Below, one piece after another: positions 22,655-31,135 of a stretch of 64,000 nt of DNA (its first letter is position 1; each line of letters opens with the position of its first letter). Below the pieces are notes generated by a model. The model was not told the DNA's origin. It saw only the letters and a program-made list of their open reading frames with translations, and ran no database searches. Source of the stretch: Labilithrix sp. (GTDB lineage Bacteria > Myxococcota_A > Polyangia > Polyangiales > Polyangiaceae); assembly GCA_019637155.1 (NCBI GenBank), contig JAHBWE010000018.1, positions 124,001 to 188,000 on the forward strand, read 5' to 3'. The position numbers and the translations under genes are program-made.

Positions 22655-25609
22655 TCAGCGGTCGAGGAGGCCGACGATCACCATCACGAGCTCGTTCGCG
22701 TCCACCGGCTTCGGCACGTGCGTGTTGAAGCCCGCGGCGATCGCCTCGACGCGATCGCGCGAGCGCGCGAGGGCGGTCAGCGCGACGGCCGGGATCTGCC
22801 CGCCGTCGGTCGCCGCGTAGCCGCGGAGCTCGCGGATCAGCGCGCGGCCGTCCTTCTCGGGCATGTTGATGTCGCTGACGAGCACGTCCGGCCGTCGCGC
22901 TCGGATGCACGCGAGCGCCTCGTCCGCCGAGCTCGCCGACACGACCGTCGCGCCGGCCGCCTCGAGGATGGCGGTGATGATCTCGCGCGCCTCCTCCTCG
23001 TCGTCGACCGTCACCACCGTCACGCCGCCGAGCTTCTTCATCGGCGGATCGACCGCGGAGGACGACTGGGCCGGCGACCACGCCGACGTGCGGATCGGCA
23101 GGCGTACCGTGAACGTCGCGCCCTTGTCTTCGCCGTCGCTCGTCGCCGTGATCGCGCCGCCGTGCAGCTCGACGATGTGGTGCACGATCGAGAGCCCGAG
23201 GCCGAGCCCGGCGGTGCGGTTGCTCGCGTCGCCGGCCTGCTCGAACGCGCCGAACACGCGCGGCAGGAACGCCGGCGCGATCCCCTTTCCGTCGTCGGCG
23301 ACGACGATCTCGAGCGCGGAGCTCTCACGGCGCGCGCGGACCCGGACCTGCCGCCCCGCCGGCGTGAACTTCACCGAGTTCGAGGCGAGGTTCCAGATGA
23401 CCTGCCGGAACCGATCGGGATCGACCACCATCGAGCCGACGTCGGCGTCGATCGCGACGTCGACGGAGACGCCCTTTCGCTCGGCGGCGATGCGCGCGGG
23501 CTCGAGCGCCGCTTCCATCGCCGGGGCGACGCGCTCGAGCGCGAGGTTGAGGCGCATCTTGCCGGAGGCGATGCGCGTGACGTCGAGCAGGTCCTCGATC
23601 AGCTGGACTTGTGCGTTGGCGCTGCGCTCGATGACGTCGAGCCCGCGCGCGAGCTGCGCCGAGCTCGAGGTCCCGCTCTTGAGCAGGCTCGCCCATCCGA
23701 CGATCGCGCCGAGCGGATTGCGAAGGTCGTGCGACACGCGGGCGAGGAAGTCGTCCTTCGCCAGCGTCGCCGCCTCGGCGGCGTCGCGCATGACGCCGAG
23801 CTCGGTGTGGAGGCGCACGTTCTCGAGCGTGGACCCGAGCTGCGTCGCGGCCGAGGCGAAGAGGAGCCGCTCCTCCGCCGTGAACGGCGTGCTCCTTCGG
23901 CGCGCGATCGCGAGCACGCCGACGACGTCGCCTTCGCGAAGGATGGGGACGAAGAGCGCATGCGCGAGGCGGCGCCGTCGTACGATCGCGGCGTACTCCT
24001 CACCGATCGACTCCGTCGAGGCGTCGAGGTCGTCGAAGGCGAGCGGCTGCCGGCTCTGGATGACGCGCGCGATGGGAAAGCTCGCCGGGAAGTGCCGCGC
24101 CTCCGGCTGCTCGTTCACCACGTCCTCGTCGCCGTGCGGGACGAACGCCTCTCGTCGCATGCGCTGGGCGGCGTCGACGGTCCAGATGCTCGTGAAGTCG
24201 GCGCGCGCCGGGACGAGGACGGAGAGGAACTGCGAGAGGAGCGCTCGTCGCTCGAGGCCGGTCCCGAGCGCGGAGGCGACGGCGAGCAAGAACTCGCTCT
24301 TCGCGAGCTCCTCCTCGGCGACGCGCCGAGCCTTCACGAGCGCGGTGATGTCCACGACCACCGCGATGACGGCGTTGATCGCGCCGCTCGGGTCCTTGAG
24401 CGGCGCGCAGGTGAAGTCGAGGAAGAGCCGCTCGTCGCCGTGGTGATGCTCGAACTTCACCTCCGCCTCCGTGACGTGGACCGGAGCGCCGGTGACCTTC
24501 ACCTGATCGAGGAGGCCGACGAAGCTGTTGTCGCGCACGTCGGGGAGGGCCTCGAAGAGCGGCTTGCCGATGACGTCGCGTCCGTTCACGAGCGCGCGGT
24601 ACGGTTCGTTCGCGAGCGCGAACGTGTGCTCCGGTCCCTCCAGGATCGCGATCGCGACCGGCGCTTGCATGAAGGTCTCGAAGAGCTTTCGGCGCTCGGT
24701 CTCGGCGTGGGCGAGGAGCCGCGTGCGCTCGTCCTCGAGCGCCCGTGTCTCGGTCGCGTCGCGGAAGACGAGCACGACGCCGCTCATCGCTCGTCCCTGC
24801 GCCCGGATCGGCGCGGCGCTGTCCACGATCGGGATCTCGCGGCCGTCCCTTCGAAGGAGCAAGGTGTGGTTCGCGAGGCCGACGACCACGCCCTCGCGCA
24901 GCACACGGTCGACGGGGCTCTCGACCACGGCGCGGGTGTGCTCGTTCACGAGCCGGAAGACCGAGGCCATCGGTCGCCCGTTGGCCTCGTCGAAGGACCA
25001 CCCGGTCAAGGCCTCGGCGACCGGGTTCATGTACGTCACGAGCGCGTTCGTGTCCGCGGCGATGACGGCGTCGCCGATGCTCGCGAGGACGGTTCGGTTG
25101 AACTCGTCGGAGGCCTCGCGCAAGAGCGCCTGCTTGCGCGTCTCGAGGTAGCGCACGACCGCCTTCGACAGCTTCTTCAGCGCGTCGCGCTGCGACGGCG
25201 TCAGCTCGCGGGGGCGGCGATCGATGACGCAGAGCGTGCCGAGCTTCACGCCGTCGGCGACCGTCAGCGGCGCGCCGGCGTAGAACACGACGTGGGGCTC
25301 GCCCACGACGAGCGGGTTCGTCTTGAAGCGCTCGTCGTCGCGCGCGTCGCGCACGGTGAAGACGTCGTCGTCGCTTTGGATCGCCTGAGCGCAGAACGCG
25401 ACGTCGCGCGGCGTCTCGTTCGCGTTCAGGCCGGTCTTCGCCTTGAACCACTGGCGCGTCTCGTCGACGAAGCTCACGAGCGCCACCGGTACGTCGCAGA
25501 TCGCCGCTGCGACCTGGACGATCTCGTCGAGCGCCTCGTCCGGCGCAGTGTCCATGATCGCGTAGTCGGCGAGGACGCGGAGCCGCGCGCGCTCCATCTC
25601 GGAGGTCAT
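22655..25609 (-). CDS. Large hybrid sensor histidine kinase (GAF-PAS-PAS-GAF-HisKA-HATPase-REC)
   Basis: 984 aa, soluble. Order seen: N-terminal GAF (about 25-165, YAIMDTAPDEALDEIV ... RPRELTPSQ), two PAS domains (about 170-285 and 300-415), a second GAF (about 430-600), HisKA with the phospho-acceptor His H627 in RVSHDLRNPL, HATPase (about 725-850, with DDGKGIAP and GLGLGLSIV) and a C-terminal receiver with phospho-acceptor D913 in SDINMP and K in THVPKPVD. No output domain is present, so signal transfer to another protein is expected. A TAGAGT hexamer stands 9 nt before ATG 25609. No response-regulator gene is adjacent. Confidence 0.93.
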   Translation of the reverse strand: MTSEMERARLRVLADYAIMDTAPDEALDEIVQVAAAICDVPVALVSFVDETRQWFKAKTGLNANETPRDVAFCAQAIQSDDDVFTVRDARDDERFKTNPLVVGEPHVVFYAGAPLTVADGVKLGTLCVIDRRPRELTPSQRDALKKLSKAVVRYLETRKQALLREASDEFNRTVLASIGDAVIAADTNALVTYMNPVAEALTGWSFDEANGRPMASVFRLVNEHTRAVVESPVDRVLREGVVVGLANHTLLLRRDGREIPIVDSAAPIRAQGRAMSGVVLVFRDATETRALEDERTRLLAHAETERRKLFETFMQAPVAIAILEGPEHTFALANEPYRALVNGRDVIGKPLFEALPDVRDNSFVGLLDQVKVTGAPVHVTEAEVKFEHHHGDERLFLDFTCAPLKDPSGAINAVIAVVVDITALVKARRVAEEELAKSEFLLAVASALGTGLERRALLSQFLSVLVPARADFTSIWTVDAAQRMRREAFVPHGDEDVVNEQPEARHFPASFPIARVIQSRQPLAFDDLDASTESIGEEYAAIVRRRRLAHALFVPILREGDVVGVLAIARRRSTPFTAEERLLFASAATQLGSTLENVRLHTELGVMRDAAEAATLAKDDFLARVSHDLRNPLGAIVGWASLLKSGTSSSAQLARGLDVIERSANAQVQLIEDLLDVTRIASGKMRLNLALERVAPAMEAALEPARIAAERKGVSVDVAIDADVGSMVVDPDRFRQVIWNLASNSVKFTPAGRQVRVRARRESSALEIVVADDGKGIAPAFLPRVFGAFEQAGDASNRTAGLGLGLSIVHHIVELHGGAITATSDGEDKGATFTVRLPIRTSAWSPAQSSSAVDPPMKKLGGVTVVTVDDEEEAREIITAILEAAGATVVSASSADEALACIRARRPDVLVSDINMPEKDGRALIRELRGYAATDGGQIPAVALTALARSRDRVEAIAAGFNTHVPKPVDANELVMVIVGLLDR

Positions 25610-25618
25610 GTGGCGCCC

Positions 25619-25624
25619 ACTCTA
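25619..25624 (-). promoter_or_regulatory. Candidate -10 hexamer of the histidine kinase gene
   Basis: On the minus strand TAGAGT is followed by 9 nt and then ATG 25609. It fits the TANNNT leaderless pattern of the window. Confidence 0.35.
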
Positions 25625-25666
25625 TGACCCGGCGCCGCTGCGCGCCATCAGCGACGAGAAGTCGCG

Positions 25667-26689
25667 TCAGAACGCGGCGTCGAGGCTGAACTCGCCGGTG
25701 ACGCCGACCTGGTAGGCGGAGACGCGGCGCTCGAAGAAGTTCGCGAGCTCCTGCACGTCCTGGAGGTCCATGAACGGGAAGGGGTTCTTTACGCCGTATT
25801 GCTTCTCGAGGCCGAGCGTCGCGAGGCGCTGATCGGCGATGAACTGGAGGTACTGGCGGACCTCGTGCACCGACATCCCCGCGATGCCGCCGCCGAGGAG
25901 GTCCTCCGCGAACGCGGTCTCGCAGTCGATCGCCTCCGCGAGCATCTTGCGCACGTCGCGCTCGAACGACGCGTCGAAGAGCTCCGGCTCCTCGCGCCGC
26001 ACCGTCTCGACGACCTCGAACGCGAACGCCATGTGCGCGCTCTCGTCGCGGAAGACCCAGTTCGTGCCCGCGGCGAGCCCGTGGAGGAGGCCGCGCGAGC
26101 GGAGGAAGTACACGTAGGCGAACGCGGCGAAGAAGAAGAGACCCTCGATGCACGCCGCGAAGCAGACGAGGTTCAGGAGGAAGCGGCGCCGGTCTTCGCG
26201 CGTCTCGAGGCGATCGAGGGAGGCGATCGAGTCGATCCAACGGAAGCAGAACTGGGCCTTCTTCTCGATCGACGGGATGTTCTCGATCGCGGCGAACGCG
26301 CGGGCGCGCTCCTCCGGATCGGGGACGTAGGTGTCGAGGAGGGTCAGGTAGAACTGGACGTGGAGGGCTTCCTCGTAGAGCTGGCGCGAGAGGTACATCC
26401 GCGCCTCGGGCGCGTTGACGTGCTTGTAGAGGTTGAGCACCAGGTTGTTCGCGACGATCGAGTCGCCGGTCGCGAAGAACGCGACGAGGCGCTGGATGAG
26501 GTGACGCTCCGAGGCGTTCATCTTGGTGCGGAGGTCGCCGGTGTCGGTCGCGAAGTCGACCTCCTCCACCGTCCACGTGTTCTTGATCGCCGCGCGGTAC
26601 ATCTCGAAGAACTTCGGGTACGCCATCGGGCGGAGGGTGAGGCACATCCCCGGATCGAGGATATGGGCGGGACGCGTGACGGCGCTCAC
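25667..26689 (-). CDS. nrdB: Ribonucleotide reductase class Ia, small (radical) subunit
   Basis: 340 aa. R2 subunit, which keeps the di-iron/tyrosyl-radical cofactor that starts reduction of ribonucleoside diphosphates by NrdA. The N-terminus HILDPGMCLTLRPM and KNTWTVEEVDF are family-typical. The iron ligand and radical set is seen in YEEALHVQFY (E107, H110, radical Tyr Y114), with further ligands in CIEGLFFF and RDESAHMAF. The radical Tyr spacing is as in E. coli R2. GTG 26689 overlaps the nrdA stop (GTGA), so the operon order is nrdA-nrdB. Confidence 0.93.
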   Translation of the reverse strand: MSAVTRPAHILDPGMCLTLRPMAYPKFFEMYRAAIKNTWTVEEVDFATDTGDLRTKMNASERHLIQRLVAFFATGDSIVANNLVLNLYKHVNAPEARMYLSRQLYEEALHVQFYLTLLDTYVPDPEERARAFAAIENIPSIEKKAQFCFRWIDSIASLDRLETREDRRRFLLNLVCFAACIEGLFFFAAFAYVYFLRSRGLLHGLAAGTNWVFRDESAHMAFAFEVVETVRREEPELFDASFERDVRKMLAEAIDCETAFAEDLLGGGIAGMSVHEVRQYLQFIADQRLATLGLEKQYGVKNPFPFMDLQDVQELANFFERRVSAYQVGVTGEFSLDAAF

Positions 26690-29157
26690 TGGCACGCCTC
26701 GCAGCTCTCGGGGTTCTCGAGCGAGCACGCGACGGCGGCCTGGTCGGTCGTGGTCGTGGGCGCAGGCGTCGGGGACCAACCCTTCTCCGCCGGTGCCGGC
26801 GGGGCTTCGACGGTCGCCTTCGCGATGCGCGTCGCGGGGCGCGAGCGGAGGTAATACGTCGTCTTGAGGCCCTTCTTCCACGCGTAGAAGTACATGCTCG
26901 AGAGCTGCCCGATGTTCGGGCTCTCGATGAAGAGGTTCAGCGACTGGCTCTGATCGATGAACGCGCCGCGATCGGCCGCCATGTCGACGAGCGAGCGCAT
27001 CGGGATCTCCCACGCCGTGCGGTACACCGCGCGCAGCTCCGCCGGGAGCTCCTCGAGCGACTGCACCGAGCCCTCCGCGAGCTTGAGGCGCGCGCGCATC
27101 GCGTCGGTCCAGAGCCCGAGCTTCTTGAGCTCGACGACGAGGTAGCGGTTCACCTGGAGGAAGTCGCCCGAGAGCGTCTCGCGCTTGAACAGGTTCGAGA
27201 CCTGCGGCTCGATGCACTCGTAGCAGCCGGCGATGCTCGCGATCGTGGCGGTCGGCGCGATCGCGACGATGAGCGAGTTGCGGAGGCCGCGCGCCTGGAC
27301 GCGCGTGCGGAGCGCGTCCCAGCGCGCGGGGTCGGAGGGCGTCACGCCCCACGCGTCGAACTGCAGCTCCCCGCGCGCCGCGCGCGTCTCCGCGAAGGCG
27401 GGGTGCGCGCCGCGCTCGTCGGCGAGCTCGGACGAAGCAGTGAGCGCGTGGAAGTAGACCTCCTCGGAGATGCGCCGCGACAGCGCGCGGGCTTCGGGCG
27501 CGTCGAAGGGGAGGCGGAGCTGGAAGAAGACGTCCTGGAGCCCCATGAGGCCGAGGCCGACGGGGCGCCAGCGCGCGTTCGAGGAGCGCGCGGTGTCGAG
27601 CGCGTAGTAGTTCAGGTCGATGACGGCGTCGAGCTGCCGCACGGCGGTGCGCACCGTGCGCGCGAGGCGCTCCCAGTCGAAGGCGCCGTCGACGACGTGG
27701 CGACCGAGGTTGATCGAGCCGAGGTTGCACACCGCGGTCTCTTCGTTCGAGGTGACCTCGAGGATCTCGGTGCAGAGGTTCGAGAGGTGGACGACGCGGC
27801 CGGGGAGAGCGGTCTGGTTGCAGGCCTTGTTCGACTTGTCCTTGAACGTCATCCAGCCGTTGCCGGTCTGGGCGAGCGTCCGCATCATCCGCGCGTAGAG
27901 GTCGCGCGCCTTCACCTTCTTCTTCGCGAGCCCGCGGTCCTCCGCGTCGACGTACGCTTGCTCGAAGGCCTCGCCGAAGAGATCGGGGAGGTGCGGGACG
28001 TCCTTCGGATCGAAGAGGCTCCACTCGCCGTCGAGCTCGACGCGGCGCATGAAGAGGTCGGAGACCCAGTTCGCGAGGTTCAGGTTGTGCGTGCGCGCGG
28101 CCTCGTCGCCGGTGTTGTCGCGGAGCTCGAGGAACTCCTCGACGTCGGCGTGCCACGTCTCGAGGTACACGCAGCAGGCGCCCTTGCGCTTGCCGCCCTG
28201 GTTCACCGCCGCGACCGACGCGTCGAGCGTCTTCAGCCACGGGACGATGCCGTTCGAGTGGCCGTTCGTGCTCTCGATGAGCGAGCCGCGGGAGCGGACG
28301 CGGTGGTAGGCGAGGCCGATGCCGCCGGAGAACTTCGAGAGGAGCGCGACGTCGGTGTACTTCTTGTAAATCGTCTCGAGGTGGTCGTCGGGCGAGTCGA
28401 GGAGGAAGCAGCTCGAGAGCTGCTCGTGGCGCGTGCCGGCGTTGAAGAGGGTGGGGGAGCTAGGCAGATAGCGCAGCGTCGAGAACTGCTCGTAGAGGTC
28501 GAGCGCCTCGGCGACCGTCTCCGAGAGCGCGCACGCAATACGGAGAAAGAACTGCTGCGGCGTCTCGATGACGAGGCGCGAGGTGGGGTGTTTGAGGAGA
28601 TAACGGTCATAGACCGTGCGAAGTCCGAAATACTCGAACTCTCGATCACGCTTCGGGTCGATCGCGTCGTTGAGCTTCCGCGCGTTCTGGACGACGAAGC
28701 CGGCGAGGCGATCGTTGACGATGCCGAGGCGCTGGCCCGCGAGGACGGACTGCGAGAAAGACTGGATATCCTGATTGCGGACTTCCTTTTCGACATACGC
28801 GGCGAGGAGGCGCGCCGCGAGCTTCGCGTATTGCGGCTCCTCGACGATGTACGCGGCGGCGGTCTGGATCGAGAGGCGATCGAGCTCGCTCGTCGTCGCG
28901 CCGTCGTAGAGGCCGCTGATCGTCTTCAGCGCGATGCGCATCGGATCGACGTCGGTGAGCCCGGACGCGCAGCGCCCGACCGCGCGGACGATCTTGTTCA
29001 AGTCGACCGCCTCCGTGCGACCGCTCCGCTTCGTCACGCGCATCGACGTGCCGGGGGCGACGCTCTCGGGCTCGCTGTCGGGCGGCGGCTGCGAGGGGAC
29101 GAGCTGAGGACGGAACGGCGACGTGCCGTTCGCGGACGGAATGCGATCGATGTTCAT
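26686..29157 (-). CDS. nrdA: Ribonucleotide reductase class Ia, large (catalytic) subunit
   Basis: 823 aa. Reduces ribonucleoside diphosphates to deoxyribonucleotides together with NrdB. An ATP-cone lies at about 38-125 (MRVTKRSGRTEAVDLNKIVR), so allosteric activity control by ATP/dATP is likely. Catalytic-domain motifs are SSCFLLDSPDD, GGIGLAYHRVRS, the active-site NLCTEI and TAVCNLGSINL, and PTATIASIAGCYE. The C-terminus ends SCEACQ with C819 and C822 for re-reduction. ATG 29157 has GGGAGG 9 nt upstream. Its control region carries tandem NrdR boxes and a cobalamin riboswitch. Confidence 0.95.
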   Translation of the reverse strand: MNIDRIPSANGTSPFRPQLVPSQPPPDSEPESVAPGTSMRVTKRSGRTEAVDLNKIVRAVGRCASGLTDVDPMRIALKTISGLYDGATTSELDRLSIQTAAAYIVEEPQYAKLAARLLAAYVEKEVRNQDIQSFSQSVLAGQRLGIVNDRLAGFVVQNARKLNDAIDPKRDREFEYFGLRTVYDRYLLKHPTSRLVIETPQQFFLRIACALSETVAEALDLYEQFSTLRYLPSSPTLFNAGTRHEQLSSCFLLDSPDDHLETIYKKYTDVALLSKFSGGIGLAYHRVRSRGSLIESTNGHSNGIVPWLKTLDASVAAVNQGGKRKGACCVYLETWHADVEEFLELRDNTGDEAARTHNLNLANWVSDLFMRRVELDGEWSLFDPKDVPHLPDLFGEAFEQAYVDAEDRGLAKKKVKARDLYARMMRTLAQTGNGWMTFKDKSNKACNQTALPGRVVHLSNLCTEILEVTSNEETAVCNLGSINLGRHVVDGAFDWERLARTVRTAVRQLDAVIDLNYYALDTARSSNARWRPVGLGLMGLQDVFFQLRLPFDAPEARALSRRISEEVYFHALTASSELADERGAHPAFAETRAARGELQFDAWGVTPSDPARWDALRTRVQARGLRNSLIVAIAPTATIASIAGCYECIEPQVSNLFKRETLSGDFLQVNRYLVVELKKLGLWTDAMRARLKLAEGSVQSLEELPAELRAVYRTAWEIPMRSLVDMAADRGAFIDQSQSLNLFIESPNIGQLSSMYFYAWKKGLKTTYYLRSRPATRIAKATVEAPPAPAEKGWSPTPAPTTTTDQAAVACSLENPESCEACQ

Positions 29158-29311
29158 GGCGTGAGCCTCCCGTCGCGAGCGGGACCTGCCCGCGCGCGCA
29201 CCTGATGGTCCACCGACCTCGTCCCCTCGAACGAGCACCGTCACGCGCGCGGACGCCGAAGCACCGAGCGAGTCACGGACCACGCCGCCTCCCGCGAGGC
29301 GCTGGGTCGGA

Positions 29312-29338
29312 CCGCGACGAGATGTCTCCTCGTCGCGG
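29312..29338 (-). promoter_or_regulatory. Hairpin directly 3' of the riboswitch (possible expression platform)
   Basis: A perfect 10-bp stem, CCGCGACGAG and CTCGTCGCGG, around a 7-nt loop, 2 bases downstream of the riboswitch core in the nrdA leader. There is no U-tract behind it, so Rho-dependent termination, pausing or an anti-structure is more likely than intrinsic termination. Confidence 0.5.
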
Positions 29339-29340
29339 AT

Positions 29341-29530
29341 GGCTGGCAGGTTTTCGGACTTCGAGCGCTACCGGCGTTTCCGCCGGTTTTCCTACTCACC
29401 GTCGCTTCCCAGCCTCCACGTGGAGACCAGTGCACGGACGGCTCTCGTTCTCGTCACCGCTGCGGGGCAGCCCCGGACTCACACCGGGTTCCCTTCGCCT
29501 GAGCATATGCGCAGGCAGAACCAGTCACGA
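29341..29530 (-). promoter_or_regulatory. Cobalamin (B12) riboswitch in the nrdAB leader
   Basis: Read on the minus strand, the leader contains the core elements of the cobalamin riboswitch. These are GGGAACCCGGTGTGAGTCC followed by GGGGCTGCCCCGCAGCGGTGA (the most conserved stretch), then GGAGGCTGGGAAGCGACGG, GTGAGTAGGAAAACCGGC, and at the 3' end GAAGTCCGAAAACCTGCCAG, the B12-box side. It is about 180 nt ahead of the nrdA start. It should lower nrdAB expression when adenosylcobalamin is plentiful. A similar arrangement is known for class Ia nrdABS in Streptomyces. Confidence 0.9.
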
Positions 29531-29531
29531 C

Positions 29532-29547
29532 CCACTACATACAGTGG
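29532..29547 (-). promoter_or_regulatory. NrdR box 1
   Basis: The 16-mer CCACTACATACAGTGG is an imperfect palindrome that fits the NrdR box consensus (ACACWATATATWGTGT type). It covers the -10 region of the nrdAB promoter. The second box starts 31 bp away, about three helical turns, as usual for NrdR operators. Confidence 0.75.
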
Positions 29548-29565
29548 ACCGCGTGTTCAGGTCAA
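29536..29565 (-). promoter_or_regulatory. nrdAB promoter (-35 TTGACC, -10 TATGTA)
   Basis: On the minus strand TTGACC (29565-29560) and TATGTA (29541-29536) are 18 bp apart. Both hexamers are overlapped by NrdR boxes, which fits repression by NrdR. Transcription would begin near 29530, at the 5' edge of the riboswitch. Confidence 0.6.
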
Positions 29566-29578
29566 CAAGATGTTGTGG
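29563..29578 (-). promoter_or_regulatory. NrdR box 2
   Basis: The 16-mer CAACAAGATGTTGTGG (CCACAACATCTTGTTG on the minus strand) matches the NrdR consensus well and overlaps the -35 hexamer. The spacing to box 1 is 31 bp start to start. Confidence 0.75.
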
Positions 29579-29630
29579 GGATCTGCTCTGAACTGGTGAG
29601 CAGCACTTTCCGCATGTTCCCCGCCTGGCG

Positions 29631-30170
29631 TCAGACCGTGGCGAGCTCGGAGGCGGGCACGGGGACCCAGCCCGGGCGTCTCGCGAGGCGCGCGGCGAGC
29701 GGGCGGTACGCGAGCGAGAGGAGCACCGTCCACACGACGTCGCCGAGGAGCGTCGCGCCGAAGAAGGGGATCGCGGCGACGTAGCAGGCCGCGAGGCCGC
29801 TCGCGTCGTGCGTGTACATGCGCGAGCCGAGCCAGACGCCGAAGTTCGAGAGGAGGAAGAACCCGCATGCGCCGAGGACCGCCGCGCCGATCGCGCCGCC
29901 CTTTCGCGCGCGGAGGGCGCGCCCGAGCGCGGCCTGGACGACGAAGCCGCCGTAGACGAACGGCGTCAGCGCGCTCACGACCGGGTAGCCGCGGAGCGCC
30001 GCGAGCGCGGCGTCACCCACGAACATCGCGACCACGACGAGCGCGGTCGCCGCCCACGGTTTCATCGTCCGGCCCGCGAAGACCGCCGTCGCCCCCACCG
30101 GCGCGAAGTTCGGCGGATGCGGGACGATACGAAGGACGACGCAGAGGGCCACGAGGAGCACCGGCAACAT
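29631..30170 (-). CDS. DUF6580-type integral membrane protein
   Basis: 179 aa with about five hydrophobic segments and the family-typical motifs RIVPHPPNFAPVGATAVFAG, FVGDAALAALRGYP, FVYGGFVVQAALGR, FFLLSNFGVWLGS and FFGATLLGDVVWT. The family has no proven function; its shape resembles small substrate-binding membrane subunits of vitamin transporters, which is speculation. ATG 30170. It is the last gene of a minus-strand run and ends 52 bp before the nrdAB operator. Confidence 0.72.
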   Translation of the reverse strand: MLPVLLVALCVVLRIVPHPPNFAPVGATAVFAGRTMKPWAATALVVVAMFVGDAALAALRGYPVVSALTPFVYGGFVVQAALGRALRARKGGAIGAAVLGACGFFLLSNFGVWLGSRMYTHDASGLAACYVAAIPFFGATLLGDVVWTVLLSLAYRPLAARLARRPGWVPVPASELATV

Positions 30171-30246
30171 GGGCCCCTCGTAGGCCAGCTCCGCCGCGCA
30201 CGCAATTCGAGCGCGGCGTGCGCTCTCGCGGTCGAACCGAGGTGGT

Positions 30247-31104
30247 TCAACGTTTCGTGTTCGCGGCGGCGCCGACGCCGATCGCCACGCCTGCATAGAC
30301 CGTCGTGACGTCGGCGTTCTGTGTGGGCGGCGGCGCGCCGGGTTGTTCGAACCTGGCGGGCGATTGCCAGAGCTGCGCGAAGGCGCAGACGGCGACGATC
30401 GAGACGAAGGCGCAAGCTTCGCCGTCGACGACCCACAACGGGTCCTTCGCCGCCAGACGCGTGAAGCTGCCGCCGAACGCGAAGTGCTTCCACGAGACGT
30501 CGAGGAACCCTCCCGTGCCGAGGTCCATCGTGCGCATGCGCCGGTGGCGGCGGCCTTGGTCTTCGTCGCCGGCGATGAGCTCGGTGCGGAGCGCGAGCCC
30601 CAAGGTCGGGCCCAGCGATACGACGACGTCCTCGACGTTGATCGCCACCGCCACCTCCGCGGCAGAGAGCTGGACGAGGCTCGCTTTGACCTCGTCGTTC
30701 TGGAGCCCGTAGCCCTCGATTCCGGCGTGGAAGAGCAGCGCGACGTTGTCGGAGAGCCGGAGCCCGGGGCCGATGTAGAGCTGCGAGCCGATGCGGCCCT
30801 CGAGGCCTGCGCCGCCGCCGTGCAAGTTGACGCCGAGACGCGATCGCATCGACGCTCCGAAGACCGTCCCGAAGGTGGCGCCATACAAGAAGAGCCCGCC
30901 GGACCACGAGCGGTACGCCGCATCGTCGAGCTGGACGCTCTGTCGCGCCGCCGACGCGCCGAGCGCGAGCGCGAACCCTTCGTCGAGCTTCGCGCTCTTC
31001 GGCGGCGGTGGCGGCGCGGGTGGCTGCTGCGCCGCCGCGGACGTGGACACAGTCAGAACGAAGAGGAGCCCGAGCGCCGACGTCGCCGGCGACGAAGCGG
31101 TCAT
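30247..31104 (-). CDS. Exported protein, probable outer-membrane protein, function unknown
   Basis: 285 aa. Signal peptide about 1-26 (STSAAAQ), a Pro-rich linker, then alternating beta-strand-like segments rich in Gly and aromatics (for example GGLFLYGATFGTVFGASMRS, IGSQLYIGPGLRLS, NVEDVVVSLGPTLGLALRTE). These fit an outer-membrane barrel or a large beta protein. No conserved family recognised. It follows the PhoX-like gene by 31 bp on the same strand. Confidence 0.65.
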   Translation of the reverse strand: MTASSPATSALGLLFVLTVSTSAAAQQPPAPPPPPKSAKLDEGFALALGASAARQSVQLDDAAYRSWSGGLFLYGATFGTVFGASMRSRLGVNLHGGGAGLEGRIGSQLYIGPGLRLSDNVALLFHAGIEGYGLQNDEVKASLVQLSAAEVAVAINVEDVVVSLGPTLGLALRTELIAGDEDQGRRHRRMRTMDLGTGGFLDVSWKHFAFGGSFTRLAAKDPLWVVDGEACAFVSIVAVCAFAQLWQSPARFEQPGAPPPTQNADVTTVYAGVAIGVGAAANTKR

Positions 31105-31135
31105 CTTCCTCAGACGGAGCGCGAGCGCGAGCGAT

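Noticed and set aside
22541..25627. A 1028-codon plus-strand frame opposite the histidine kinase
   Set aside because: It is Arg/Asp/Glu/Leu-rich without any motif, and the minus strand encodes a complete multi-domain kinase with conserved H and D residues.
29158..29311. A small leader peptide gene before nrdA
   Set aside because: No open frame with a ribosome binding site was found between the riboswitch hairpin and the nrdA start; apart from a weak 6-bp hairpin at 29285-29300 nothing stands out.
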